Notes: generated by a model from the sequence alone, not told the origin. Positions 35,698 to 44,632 are shown, counted from the first letter of the stretch. The stretch: DNA of 64,000 nt from Sphaerotilus montanus (GCF_013410775.1 NZ_JACCFH010000001.1:4526001-4590000); one strand, 5' to 3'. Translations and numbers: made by a program.

Positions 35698-36437
35698 TTG
35701 CCTCCGCTCGTCTGGCCGGGAATGCGCACGCGCTGCTCGATGACCTTCGCCACCTGGTAGACGAGGATCGAGGTGAGGTAGTACAGGCCCGTGACGGCCA
35801 GATAGACCTCGATGCCGCGCGAGGTCTCTTCCTGCGCCTGGCGGGCGAACATCGTGAGCTCCGCCACCGAGACCGAGAACGCCACCGAGGAGTTCTTGAC
35901 GATGCCCATGCTCTCGCTGGTCAGCGGCGGCACGACGATGCGGAAGGCCATCGGCAGCAGCACGTAGCGGTAGGTCTGCGGCAGCGTCAGGCCCATCGCC
36001 AGACCCGCGTAGCGCTGGCCTTTCGGCAGGCTCTGGATGCCGGCCTTGATCTGCTCGGACACCCGCGCCGAGGTGAAGAATCCCAGCGCCAGCACCACCA
36101 GCACGAAGCTCGGCACCTGCTTGAGCGGCGGCACCAGCTCCGGGATCACGAAGTACCAGAGGAAGACCTGGACCAGCACCGGGATGTTGCGGAACAGCTC
36201 CGTCCAGGCATCGCCGAGCAGGACCAGCGCCTTGCTCGGCGTGGTGCGCAGGATGCCCATGAGCACCCCGAAGGCCAGCGCCACGACCAGCGCCAGCACC
36301 GACACCGACGCCGTCCAGCCCCAGGCTGACAGCAGCCAGTCGAGGTAGGTGATGTCGCCGCCCTCGCCGAAGCAGCGCGGGATCACCTCACCATCGACGG
36401 TGTTCTTGCAGAAGACCTGCCAGTCCCAGGTAGTCAC
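35694..36437 (-). CDS. gltJ: Glutamate/aspartate ABC permease GltJ
   Basis: This 247-residue permease starts at a GTG (36437) with GAGGAG seven bases upstream. It carries the HisM-type transmembrane domain with LFRNIPVLVQVFLWYFVIPEL, and the EAA loop in SLPKGQRYAGLAMGLTLPQTYRYVLLP. The N-terminal periplasmic segment (about the first 30 residues, with a CFGEGGD stretch) is characteristic of GltJ compared with GltK. It is 41 bases downstream of gltI and overlaps gltK. Confidence 0.92.
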   Translation of the reverse strand: MTTWDWQVFCKNTVDGEVIPRCFGEGGDITYLDWLLSAWGWTASVSVLALVVALAFGVLMGILRTTPSKALVLLGDAWTELFRNIPVLVQVFLWYFVIPELVPPLKQVPSFVLVVLALGFFTSARVSEQIKAGIQSLPKGQRYAGLAMGLTLPQTYRYVLLPMAFRIVVPPLTSESMGIVKNSSVAFSVSVAELTMFARQAQEETSRGIEVYLAVTGLYYLTSILVYQVAKVIEQRVRIPGQTSGGK

Positions 36438-36450
36438 AGGGTCACTCCTC

Positions 36451-36475
36451 TTGTCTTGTCTTGGCTTGGCTTGGC
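36451..36475. repeat. Pentanucleotide tandem repeat between gltI and gltJ
   Basis: Five TTGKC units (TTGTC twice, then TTGGC three times) fill most of the 41-base gltI-gltJ gap on the plus strand, just upstream of the GAGGAG ribosome site of gltJ on the minus strand. Copy-number change would alter the spacer but not any coding sequence. Confidence 0.8.
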
Positions 36476-36478
36476 CGC

Positions 36479-37366
36479 TTACTTCTTGGCGTAGTCTTCG
36501 GCCGGCTTGTCGTTGGGGCTCGCCCAGGCCATCTTGGTGTTGTCATTGACCGGCATGCCGACCTTCGAATTGGTCGGCGGGATCGGCTGCATGAACCACT
36601 TGTCCCAGGCCTTGGCGATCTCGCCGGACTTCATCATCGCCTTCAGGCTGTTGTCGACTGCCGTCTTGAAGGCCGGATCGTCCTTGCGCAGCATGATGGC
36701 GATCGGCTCGACCGACAGCACCTCGCCGACAATCCTGAAATCGGCCGGACTCTTGGCCTTGGCGATGTTGCCGGCCAGGATGGCGCCGTCCATCACGAAG
36801 GCGTCGGCGCGTCCGGAGTCGAGCAGCAGGAAGCTGTCGGCGTGGTCCTTGCCGAAGACTTCCTTGAAGTCGACGCCCGTGGCCTTCTCGTTCTTGCGCA
36901 GCAGTTGCACCGAGGTGGTGCCGGTGGTGGTGGCCACGCTCTTGCCGTTGAGCTGGGCGATCGAGGTGATCCCCGAGTTCGCCTTGACCGCGATGCGCAC
37001 TTCCTCGACGAAGGTGGTGACGGCGAACGCGACCTGCTTCTGGCGGGCGGCGTTGTTGGTGGTGGAGCCGCACTCGATGTCCACGGTGCCGTTCTCGACC
37101 AGCGGGATGCGGTTCTGCGAGGTGACCGGCTGGTACTTGATGGCCAGCTTGGTGCCCAGCGACTTTTCCAGATCGGCGATCACGCGCTCGCACAGCTCGA
37201 TGTGGTAGCCGACGAACTTGTTGTCGCCCAGCGTGTACGACAGCGCGCCCGAAGACTCGCGCACGCCCATCGTGACAGTGCCGCTGTCCTTGATCTTCTT
37301 GAGGGTGTCGGCCTGGGCCGTGCCCAGGGCCAGCAGAGCGGCAACAACCAGCAGTGATTTCTTCAT
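36479..37366 (-). CDS. gltI: Glutamate/aspartate-binding protein GltI
   Basis: This 295-residue periplasmic receptor has a signal peptide (MKKSLLVVAALLALGTAQA) and a type II amino-acid binding fold. Family motifs include GTVTMGVRESSGALSY near residue 29, VTSQNRIPLVENGTVDIECGSTTNN near residue 90 (split in the fold), and NGKSVATTTGTTSVQLLR near 145. It captures glutamate/aspartate and delivers it to GltJK. AAGGAA lies before the ATG. It shares these motifs with the binding-protein gene directly upstream, which suggests a tandem duplication. Confidence 0.92.
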   Translation of the reverse strand: MKKSLLVVAALLALGTAQADTLKKIKDSGTVTMGVRESSGALSYTLGDNKFVGYHIELCERVIADLEKSLGTKLAIKYQPVTSQNRIPLVENGTVDIECGSTTNNAARQKQVAFAVTTFVEEVRIAVKANSGITSIAQLNGKSVATTTGTTSVQLLRKNEKATGVDFKEVFGKDHADSFLLLDSGRADAFVMDGAILAGNIAKAKSPADFRIVGEVLSVEPIAIMLRKDDPAFKTAVDNSLKAMMKSGEIAKAWDKWFMQPIPPTNSKVGMPVNDNTKMAWASPNDKPAEDYAKK

Positions 37367-37440
37367 GGGAGTTCCTTCAAAAGTGCGACATGCAGTCAGG
37401 GATCAGGGAGTGGACCAGCCCGCCAGGGCCGATGCACGCA

Positions 37441-38376
37441 TCAGCCCAGCGGCCGATCATTGGGATTCTTGTACAACTCCAGCAACGCCGGAGACGGCGG
37501 CCAGTTCAGGTTGAGTCCCTTGGGAGGAATGGGCGCCTGAAACCACCGGGTGTAGATCTTCAGCGCCTCGCCCGACCGCATCAGCACGGTCAGGCCGCGG
37601 TCGACCACCGCCTTGAATGCCGGATCGCCGCGCCGCATCATGCAGGCATAGGCCTCGGTCGACATGGGGGTGCCGACCACCACCCAGTCGTCCGGGCGCA
37701 CGGCCTTGGCACGCTCGCCGTAGAGCAGCGCGTCGTCCATCATGAAGGCGTCGGCCTTGCCGGACTCCAGCGCCTGGAAGGACTCGCCGTGGTCACGCGC
37801 CGGCAGGATGGCCAGGCGCAGGCCGTTGCGTTCCGTGTAGGTGCGCAGCAACCGCTCGGAGGTGGTGCCCGCGGTGACGACGACGGCCCTGCCCGCCAGA
37901 TCGGGGAAGTCGCGGATGCCGGAGCCGCGGCGCGACATCAGCCGCGTGCCCGCAATGAAGAAGGTGGTGGAAAAAGCGACCTGCCGTGCCCGGTCGGCGT
38001 TGTGGGTGGTCGAGCCACATTCCAGATCGACCGTGCCGTTGCGCACCAGCGGGATGCGGTTCTGCGCCGTCACCGGGATCAGCTTGATGGTGAGCGCGGG
38101 CAGCTTCAGCTCGGCCTTGATGGTGTCGAGCAGCCGCAGCATCAGCTCGTGCGAGTAGCCCACCACCTGCTTGCGCTGGTCGTAGTAGGAAAACGGCACC
38201 GAGGACTCGCGGTGCCCGAGATTGATCGTGCCGGTCTCGGCGATCTTGCGCAGCGTGTCGGCTTCCTGCGCCAGCACGGCACCGGCCATCAGGCCGGCAC
38301 AGGACAGCAGCGCCACCCGCACGAACCGTGCAAGGTGGGCCCGTCGCGCTCGGATCAGGTCAGGGAAGGCAGCCAT
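37441..38376 (-). CDS. Second GltI-like amino-acid binding protein
   Basis: This 311-residue periplasmic binding protein is a paralogue of the GltI encoded 74 bases downstream: both have GHRESS/GVRESS, PVTxQNRIPLVxNGTVDxECGSTT and a TTGT/TAGTTS loop. A signal peptide ends near GAVLAQ. The annotated ATG at 38376 would lie only about two bases after the start point predicted from the sigma-54 promoter, so either the message is leaderless or translation starts at the GTG at 38322, which still keeps the signal peptide. No permease accompanies it separately, so I infer that it shares GltJKL and broadens substrate range. Confidence 0.88.
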   Translation of the reverse strand: MAAFPDLIRARRAHLARFVRVALLSCAGLMAGAVLAQEADTLRKIAETGTINLGHRESSVPFSYYDQRKQVVGYSHELMLRLLDTIKAELKLPALTIKLIPVTAQNRIPLVRNGTVDLECGSTTHNADRARQVAFSTTFFIAGTRLMSRRGSGIRDFPDLAGRAVVVTAGTTSERLLRTYTERNGLRLAILPARDHGESFQALESGKADAFMMDDALLYGERAKAVRPDDWVVVGTPMSTEAYACMMRRGDPAFKAVVDRGLTVLMRSGEALKIYTRWFQAPIPPKGLNLNWPPSPALLELYKNPNDRPLG

Positions 38377-38388
38377 GTCCGGTCAGAA

Positions 38389-38404
38389 TGCACAGGTCGT
38401 GCCA
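38389..38404 (-). promoter_or_regulatory. Sigma-54 (-24/-12) promoter of the acidic amino-acid operon
   Basis: The minus strand reads TGGCACGACCTGTGCA. Against the consensus YTGGCACGNNNNTTGCW the -24 element, including the preceding C, is perfect and the -12 element differs at one base (GTGCA), with correct GG-to-GC spacing. It lies just upstream of the first operon gene; the operon ends with a sigma-54 activator gene. An inverted pair CAGAATGC (38384-38391) and GCATTCTG (38418-38425) overlaps it. Confidence 0.78.
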
Positions 38405-38519
38405 GCTGCTCCGGTGGGCATTCTGGCCGCTGGCGTGATCCAAGTGCTTGATTTGAAACGGCACCCAGGCCCCACGGGTCTGCCCGGAACCGGCTATCCG
38501 TCAGCCCCCCCTGCCAGAG

Positions 38520-38533
38520 GTCGGATTTCCGTC
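38520..38533. promoter_or_regulatory. Possible AauR upstream activating site
   Basis: GTCGG-ATTT-CCGTC lies about 115 bases upstream of the -24 element, where enhancer sites for NtrC-type activators usually sit. I recall the Pseudomonas AauR site as TTCGG-N4-CCGAA; this matches 7 of 10 positions. Weak evidence taken alone. Confidence 0.3.
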
Positions 38534-38602
38534 ACCAGCGGACTGGACCCGCCACGCCCGGCCCGCTACCCTGTCCGCCTCTTCAGCCTCGACAGTGATG
38601 CG

Positions 38603-40036
38603 ATGACAGACAAGCTCAACGATTTCGGCCTGATCGGCCTGGCCGTGATGGGCCAGAACCTGGTGCTCAACGTGGAAAGCCGCGGCTTCCACGTCAGCGT
38701 CTACAACCGCACCGCCGCGGTCACGGACGAATTCGTGGCGCAGCACCCGGGCAAGCGCCTGACGGCCACACACACCCTCGCCGACTTCGTGCAGAGCCTG
38801 GCGCGCCCGCGCAAGGTGATGATCATGGTGAAGGCTGGCGCGGCGGTGGACGCGGTGATCGAGCAGCTCCTGCCGCTGCTGGAGGCCGACGACATCGTCA
38901 TCGACGGCGGCAACAGCCTCTACACCGACACCGAACGCCGCGACGCGTGGCTCACGCCGCTGGGCCTGCGCTTCATCGGCGCGGGCGTCTCGGGCGGCGA
39001 GGAAGGTGCGCGCAAGGGGCCGGCGATCATGCCGGGCGGGCCGGCCTCGACCTGGGCGGTGATGCAGCCGATCTTCGAGAGCATCGCCGCGGTCGCCGAA
39101 GGCCAGCCCTGCGTGCGCCACATCGGGCCGGGCGGCGCGGGCCACTACGTCAAGATGATCCACAACGGCATCGAGTACGGCGACATGCAGCTCATCTGCG
39201 AGGCCTACCACCTGATGCAGTCAGCGGGCATGGCGACGCTGGAGATCGCCGAGGTCTTCAACCGCTGGAACGAGGGCGAGCTGCAGAGCTACCTGGTCCA
39301 GATCACCGGCAAGGCGCTGGAGCAGATCGACCCGGAAACCGGCCGCCCGATCGTCGAACTCATCCTCGACAAGGCGGGCCAGAAGGGCACCGGTCAGTGG
39401 ACGCTCGTCAACGCGGCCGAGCAGGCGGTCGTGATCAGCACGATCAACGCCGCGGTCGAGGCGCGCGTGCTGTCGTCGCAGAAGGCGCAGCGCGTCGCCG
39501 CCAGCCAGATCCTGCAAGGCCCGACCACGCCGTGGACCGGCGACCAGGCCGCACGCGACGCGCTGGTGGCCAAGATCCACGACGCGCTCTACGCGGCCAA
39601 GGTCATCAGCTATGCGCAGGGGCTGGACCTCGTCCGGAGCATGAGCGCGCACAAGGGCTGGGACATCGACCTCGGCGGGCTGGCGTCGATCTGGCGCGGC
39701 GGCTGCATCATCCGGGCGCGCTTCCTCAACCACATCACCGACGCCTACCGCACCCAGCCGGATCTGGCGCACCTGATGCTGGCGCCCTACTTCGCCGCGC
39801 TGCTGAACCGCACGCAGCAGGCCTGGCGCGAGGTGGTGGCGCACGCCGTGACGCAGGGCATCCCGGTGCCGGCGATGAGCGCCTCGCTCGGCTACTACGA
39901 CAGCCTGCGCACGGCGCGTCTGCCGGCCAATCTGCTGCAGGCCCAGCGCGACTTCTTCGGCGCGCACACCTACGAGCGCATCGACAAGCCTGCAGGCCAA
40001 TGGTTTCACACAGACTGGCCCGAAGTGGTCGGCTGA
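38603..40036 (+). CDS. gnd: 6-phosphogluconate dehydrogenase, decarboxylating
   Basis: Gnd oxidises and decarboxylates 6-phosphogluconate to ribulose 5-phosphate, making NADPH in the pentose phosphate pathway. The 477-residue protein has the nucleotide-binding loop GLIGLAVMGQNLVLN at residues 9-23, the NRT motif (VYNRTAAV) typical of NADP use, the substrate motif IGAGVSGGEEGARKGPAIMPGG in two parts, and catalytic HIGPGGAGHYVKMIHNGIEYGDM with Lys near residue 190. The ATG at 38603 gives normal length; the longer upstream frame overlaps the divergent operon promoter. It is not functionally linked to the neighbours. Confidence 0.95.
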   Translation: MTDKLNDFGLIGLAVMGQNLVLNVESRGFHVSVYNRTAAVTDEFVAQHPGKRLTATHTLADFVQSLARPRKVMIMVKAGAAVDAVIEQLLPLLEADDIVIDGGNSLYTDTERRDAWLTPLGLRFIGAGVSGGEEGARKGPAIMPGGPASTWAVMQPIFESIAAVAEGQPCVRHIGPGGAGHYVKMIHNGIEYGDMQLICEAYHLMQSAGMATLEIAEVFNRWNEGELQSYLVQITGKALEQIDPETGRPIVELILDKAGQKGTGQWTLVNAAEQAVVISTINAAVEARVLSSQKAQRVAASQILQGPTTPWTGDQAARDALVAKIHDALYAAKVISYAQGLDLVRSMSAHKGWDIDLGGLASIWRGGCIIRARFLNHITDAYRTQPDLAHLMLAPYFAALLNRTQQAWREVVAHAVTQGIPVPAMSASLGYYDSLRTARLPANLLQAQRDFFGAHTYERIDKPAGQWFHTDWPEVVG

Positions 40037-40060
40037 GTCGACCCAGTCGGCTGATGGGCT

Positions 40061-40972
40061 TCAGGCGCCTGGCACGGCCCACCACGCACCATCCAGCGCC
40101 TGCTGCAGGTACGCGATGAAGCTCGTCACCTTCGACGGCACGAACTTCGGCGACGGGAACACGGCATGGACCTCCTGCGCCGGCAGCCCGTGGTCCAGCA
40201 TCACCGGCTGCACCGCGCCCGCCGCCACCGACGGGTGCGCGACATACCACGGCAGCACCGCCAGCCCCATCCCCGCCCGCGCCGCCGCCAGCACCGCCGA
40301 GAGGTTGTTCGAGCGCAGCGCCCCCTGCACCGGCACCGACACCTCGCGCCCGTCCGGCGTCGTCAGGCCCCAGCGGTCATCGCCCTGTACGCTGCTGTAG
40401 ACGAGGCAGGCGTGCGCCGGCAGGTCGGCCGCGGTCTGCGGCGCACCGTGCTGGCGCAGGTAGTCGGGCGAGGCGACCATCACCCACGGGTTCGTGCCGA
40501 GGTAACGCGCCCCGAGCGACGAATCCGCCAGCCGGCCCATGCGGATCGCCAGATCGACACCCTGTGCGACCAGATCGACGTAACGGTCGTCGAAACTCAG
40601 GTCGATCGTCACCTGCGGGTGGGCCCGCATGTAGCGCAGCACCAGCGGCACCAGCACGCGCCGGCCAAAGGCGACCGAGGTGCTGATGCGCAAGGTGCCG
40701 CCGACCGCGCTCTGCAGCAGCGTGGCGAGGTGGTCGGCCTCGTCCATCTCGCGGGCGATGCGCTTGCATTTTTCGTAGTACAGCGCACCGACCTCGGTGG
40801 GCGTCACGCCGCGCGTCGAGCGGTGCAGCAGCCGCGCGCCCAGCCGCTGCTCGGTGGCGGCGACCGACTTGGTGGCGGTGGGCTGGGTGATGCCGAGGTC
40901 GGCGGCGGCCTTGCTGAAGCTGCCGGTCTCGACGATGCGGATGAAGAGCTGCACGCCCGTGATGCGGTCCAT
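40061..40972 (-). CDS. LysR-family transcriptional regulator of the glyoxylate genes
   Basis: This 303-residue protein has an N-terminal winged helix-turn-helix (MDRITGVQLFIRIVETGSF, then AAADLGITQPTATKSVAATEQ) and a LysR effector-binding domain. The ATG at 40972 aligns the DNA-binding domain in the standard position; the longer frame to 41074 would add 34 residues across the operator. It is divergent from gcl, with 137 bases between, and a perfect palindrome containing a T-N11-A LysR box lies in that gap (separate entry). By position it is expected to control gcl-hyi-glxR-ttuD in response to a pathway metabolite; the effector is unknown. Confidence 0.9.
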   Translation of the reverse strand: MDRITGVQLFIRIVETGSFSKAAADLGITQPTATKSVAATEQRLGARLLHRSTRGVTPTEVGALYYEKCKRIAREMDEADHLATLLQSAVGGTLRISTSVAFGRRVLVPLVLRYMRAHPQVTIDLSFDDRYVDLVAQGVDLAIRMGRLADSSLGARYLGTNPWVMVASPDYLRQHGAPQTAADLPAHACLVYSSVQGDDRWGLTTPDGREVSVPVQGALRSNNLSAVLAAARAGMGLAVLPWYVAHPSVAAGAVQPVMLDHGLPAQEVHAVFPSPKFVPSKVTSFIAYLQQALDGAWWAVPGA

Positions 40973-41007
40973 GGGCGGACTGTAGCGACGCGCCGGGCCT
41001 GCCGGGG

Positions 41008-41024
41008 TATTCCACCGTGGAATA
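41008..41024. promoter_or_regulatory. LysR operator palindrome between lysR-type gene and gcl
   Basis: TATTCCAC-C-GTGGAATA is a perfect 17-base palindrome containing T-N11-A (TTCC-N5-GGAA core). It starts 36 bases before the regulator ATG and ends 86 bases before the gcl ATG, a typical place for a LysR recognition site that serves autoregulation and divergent activation. Confidence 0.7.
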
Positions 41025-41109
41025 GGCGTTATCGGCGGGCTGGGATTCTCGTGCGGCCACCTCACCACGACCATGCAGCCATCGCAACACGATCCCCCAG
41101 GAGTCCCCG

Positions 41110-42903
41110 ATGCCCAAGATGAAGGCCGCCATGGCCGCCGTGCTGGTGATGGAAAAGGAAGGCGCGACGCAGACCTTCGGCGTGCCCGGCGCCGCCATCA
41201 ACCCGCTCTACAGCGCGATGCGCGAACACGGCGGCATCCACCACATCCTGGCGCGCCACGTCGAAGGCGCCTCGCACATGGCCGAGGGCTACACCCGGGC
41301 CCGCGCCGGCAACATCGGTGTCTGCATCGGCACCAGCGGCCCGGCCGGCACCGACATGATCACGGGCCTCTATTCCGCGCAGGCCGACTCGATCCCGATC
41401 CTCTGCATCACCGGCCAGGCGCCGCGGGCCCGCTTGCACAAGGAGGATTTCCAGGCCGTGGACATCGCCTCGATCGCCCGGCCGGTGACCAAGTGGGCGA
41501 CCACCGTGATGGAGCCGGCGCAGGTGCCGCGGGCGTTCCAGCAGGCCTTCCACCTGATGCGCTCCGGTCGGCCGGGCCCCGTGCTGATCGATTTGCCGTT
41601 TGACGTGCAGATGGCGGATATCGAGTTCGACATCGACACCTACGAGCCGCTGCCCGTCTACAAGCCCGCCGCGCACCGCCACCAGATCGAACGCGTGCTG
41701 GAGATGCTTGACACCGCCGAGCGCCCGCTGATCGTGGCCGGCGGCGGGATCATCAACGCGGACGCCGCCGACCTGCTGGTCGAGTTCGCCGAGCTGACCG
41801 GCATCCCTGTGATCCCGACGCTGATGGGCTGGGGTGCGATCCCCGACGACCACGCGCTGATGGCGGGCATGGTCGGCCTGCAGACCAGCCACCGCTACGG
41901 CAACGCGACGATGCTCGCCAGCGACTTCGTGCTCGGCATCGGCAACCGCTGGGCGAACCGGCACACGGGCTCGCCGGAGGTCTACTGCAAGGGCCGCCAG
42001 TTCATCCACATCGACATCGAGCCGACGCAGATCGGCCGCGTCTTCGCCCCCGACTACGGCATCGTCTCGGACGCCAAGGCCGCATTGGCCATGCTGATCG
42101 ACGTGGCGCGCGAGTGGCAAGCCGCAGGTCGGTTGCGCGATCGCACGGGTTGGGCCATGGAATGCCTGGGCCGCAAATCGGACGTGCGCTACCTGCGCAA
42201 GACCAATTTCGACAGCGTGCCGATGAAGCCGCAGCGGGTCTACCAGTGCATGACACGCGCCTTCGGGCGGGACGTCTGCTACGTCTCGACCATCGGCCTG
42301 AGCCAGATCGCCGGGGCGCAGTTCCTGCACGTGCACCATCCGCGGCACTGGATCAACTGCGGTCAGGCCGGGCCGCTCGGCTGGACGGTACCCGCCGCGC
42401 TCGGCGTGCGGGCGGCCGACCCGACGCGCCGCATCGTTGCGCTCTCGGGCGACTACGACTTCCAGTTCATGCTCGAAGAACTCGCGGTGGGCGCGCAATT
42501 CAAGCTGCCCTACATCCACGTCGTCGTGAACAACAGCTACCTCGGCCTGATCCGGCAGAGCCAGCGCGGTTTCTCGATGGACTACTGCGTGCAACTCGGC
42601 TTCGACAACATCAACACGCCCGCCGACGCGCCCTCGCACGGCTACGGCGTCGACCACCTGAAGGTGGTGGAAGGACTGGGCTGCAAGGCAATCCGCGTCC
42701 ACCGCCAGGAGGAACTCGCCCCTGCCATCGCCCAGGCCGACGCCTGGATGGCCGAGTTCCGCGTGCCAGTGGTGATCGAGGTGATCCTGGAGCGTGTGAC
42801 CAACATCGCCATGGGCACCGAGATCGACAACGTCACCGAGTTCGAGGAACTCGCCCACGACCACAGCGACGCGCCGACCGCGATCGCGTCCATGCTCGAT
42901 TGA
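41110..42903 (+). CDS. gcl: Glyoxylate carboligase
   Basis: Gcl joins two glyoxylate molecules to tartronate semialdehyde with release of CO2, using ThDP and FAD. The 597-residue protein has the three ThDP-family domains. It begins [29 protein letters not shown], and [17 protein letters not shown] near residues 49-65 has Val before Glu-Gly where most family members have the catalytic Glu, as known for Gcl. The C-terminal ThDP motif [36 protein letters not shown] (in parts) near residue 450 is conserved. AGGAG precedes the ATG. It is the first gene of a four-gene operon and is divergent from its probable LysR regulator. Confidence 0.96.
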   Translation: MPKMKAAMAAVLVMEKEGATQTFGVPGAAINPLYSAMREHGGIHHILARHVEGASHMAEGYTRARAGNIGVCIGTSGPAGTDMITGLYSAQADSIPILCITGQAPRARLHKEDFQAVDIASIARPVTKWATTVMEPAQVPRAFQQAFHLMRSGRPGPVLIDLPFDVQMADIEFDIDTYEPLPVYKPAAHRHQIERVLEMLDTAERPLIVAGGGIINADAADLLVEFAELTGIPVIPTLMGWGAIPDDHALMAGMVGLQTSHRYGNATMLASDFVLGIGNRWANRHTGSPEVYCKGRQFIHIDIEPTQIGRVFAPDYGIVSDAKAALAMLIDVAREWQAAGRLRDRTGWAMECLGRKSDVRYLRKTNFDSVPMKPQRVYQCMTRAFGRDVCYVSTIGLSQIAGAQFLHVHHPRHWINCGQAGPLGWTVPAALGVRAADPTRRIVALSGDYDFQFMLEELAVGAQFKLPYIHVVVNNSYLGLIRQSQRGFSMDYCVQLGFDNINTPADAPSHGYGVDHLKVVEGLGCKAIRVHRQEELAPAIAQADAWMAEFRVPVVIEVILERVTNIAMGTEIDNVTEFEELAHDHSDAPTAIASMLD

Positions 42904-42923
42904 ACGAGCGCCGGAGAACCCCT

Positions 42924-43712
42924 ATGCCCCGCTTTTCCGCCAACCTCTCGATGCTCTTCACCGAGGTGCCCTTCCTCGACCGCTTCATCCGCGCCCGCCG
43001 CGCCGGGTTCGAGGCGGTGGAGTTCCTCTTTCCCTATGACCACCCGGCGCAACACATCCGGGAACGGCTCGACGACGCGGGCCTGCAACTGGTGCTGCAC
43101 AACCTGCCCGCGGGCGACTGGGAGGCCGGCGAGCGCGGCATCGCCTGCCACCCGGACCGGGTGGACGAGTTCCGCCGCGGAGTCGAGCGGGCGATCGAGT
43201 ACGCGACCGCGCTCGGCGTGCCGCGGCTGAACTGCCTGGCGGGCAAGGCGCCGGCCGGGGTGCAGGACGCGGTGCTGCGCCAGACCTTCGTGGAGAACCT
43301 GCGCTACGCCGCGGGCGAGCTGAAGGCGGCAGGGCTGACGCTGCTGATCGAGCCGGTCAACACCTTCGACATCCCCGGCTTCTGGCTGAACCGCACTACG
43401 CAGGCGCTCGACGTGATGGACGAGGTGGATGCCGGCAACCTGCTGCTGCAGTTCGACCTCTACCACGCCCAGCGCATGGAGGGCGAACTCGCCGGCACGC
43501 TGACGCGCCACCTGCACCGCATCGGGCACATCCAACTGGCCGACAACCCCGGCCGCCACGAGCCCGGCACCGGCGAGATCCACTACCCCTTCCTGTTCGA
43601 GCACCTCGACCGGCTCGGCTGGAACGGCTGGGTCGGCTGCGAATACAAGCCCGCGACCACGACCGAGATGGGCCTGGGCTGGTTCCGTTCTTTTGCCAAG
43701 GAAACTGCATGA
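42924..43712 (+). CDS. hyi: Hydroxypyruvate isomerase
   Basis: Hyi interconverts hydroxypyruvate and tartronate semialdehyde. The 262-residue protein is a xylose-isomerase-like TIM barrel with LSMLFTEVPFLDRF near the start, GFEAVEFLFPY with a metal-site Glu, LLIEPVNTFDIPGFWL near residue 140, LQFDLYHAQRMEGEL near 182 and GHIQLADNPGRHEPGTGEI near 205, the last carrying metal and substrate ligands. The ATG at 42924 has GGAGA eight bases upstream. It lies 20 bases after gcl and overlaps glxR by four bases. Confidence 0.94.
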   Translation: MPRFSANLSMLFTEVPFLDRFIRARRAGFEAVEFLFPYDHPAQHIRERLDDAGLQLVLHNLPAGDWEAGERGIACHPDRVDEFRRGVERAIEYATALGVPRLNCLAGKAPAGVQDAVLRQTFVENLRYAAGELKAAGLTLLIEPVNTFDIPGFWLNRTTQALDVMDEVDAGNLLLQFDLYHAQRMEGELAGTLTRHLHRIGHIQLADNPGRHEPGTGEIHYPFLFEHLDRLGWNGWVGCEYKPATTTEMGLGWFRSFAKETA

Positions 43713-44632
43713 CTGCCGACACCTCCTCGACCTTCCAGCCCCTTCGCCTCGGCTTCATCGGCCTGGGCATCATGGGCGCGCCGATGGCCGGCCACCTGGT
43801 CGCCGCCGGCCACACCGTGTTCGTCCACACCCGCGGCCGTGTGCCGCCCACGATCGCCGACAGCCGCGCCACGCTCTGCACCACGGCCCGCGGCGTCGCC
43901 GAGCGCGCCGACATCGTCTTCACGATGGTGCCCGACACGCCGGATGTCGAAGCGGTGCTGTTCGGTCCCCACGGCGTGGCGGCAGGCCTGGGCATTGGCA
44001 AGACCGTCGTGGACATGAGTTCCATCTCGCCGATCGCCACCAAGGACTTCGCGCAGCGCATCGCCGCCCTCGGCTGTAACTACCTCGACGCGCCGGTGTC
44101 CGGCGGCGAGGTCGGCGCGAAGAACGCCACGCTGTCGATCATGGTCGGCGGGACCGAGGCGGCGTTCGAGCGCGTGCGGCCCCTGTTCGCCTTGATGGGG
44201 AAGAACATCACCCACGTTGGCGGCGTGGGCGATGGCCAGACCGCCAAGGTGGCGAACCAGATCATCGTGGCCCTCAACATCGAAGCCGTCGCCGAGGCGC
44301 TGGTCTTCGCGGCCAAGGCGGGGGCGGATCCGGCGCGGGTGCGGACGGCGCTGATGGGCGGTTTCGCGTCGTCCCGGATCCTCGAAGTCCACGGCCAGCG
44401 CATGATCGACCGCACCTTCAACCCCGGCTTCCGCATCGAGCTGCACCAGAAGGATCTGAACCTCGCGCTGTCCACCGCACGCAGCCTCGGCGTCGCGCTG
44501 CCGAACACCGCGACCGCGCAGGAGCTGTTCAACGTCTGCGCGGCCCACGGCGGCAAGGCCTGGGACCACTCGGCGATGGTGCGGGCGCTGGAGACGATGT
44601 CCAATGTCGAGGTCGGCCCGCCGGCCGCCTGA
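43709..44632 (+). CDS. glxR: Tartronate semialdehyde reductase (2-hydroxy-3-oxopropionate reductase)
   Basis: GlxR reduces tartronate semialdehyde to D-glycerate with NAD(P)H. The 307-residue beta-hydroxyacid dehydrogenase has the dinucleotide loop LGFIGLGIMGAPMAGHLV at about residues 13-30, the substrate motif DAPVSGGEVGAKNATLSIMVGG near residue 128 (split), and the catalytic Lys in GQTAKVANQIIVALNIEA near residue 180. Its ATGA overlaps the hyi stop. A 57-base gap containing a hairpin repeat separates it from the glycerate kinase gene. Confidence 0.94.
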   Translation: MTADTSSTFQPLRLGFIGLGIMGAPMAGHLVAAGHTVFVHTRGRVPPTIADSRATLCTTARGVAERADIVFTMVPDTPDVEAVLFGPHGVAAGLGIGKTVVDMSSISPIATKDFAQRIAALGCNYLDAPVSGGEVGAKNATLSIMVGGTEAAFERVRPLFALMGKNITHVGGVGDGQTAKVANQIIVALNIEAVAEALVFAAKAGADPARVRTALMGGFASSRILEVHGQRMIDRTFNPGFRIELHQKDLNLALSTARSLGVALPNTATAQELFNVCAAHGGKAWDHSAMVRALETMSNVEVGPPAA

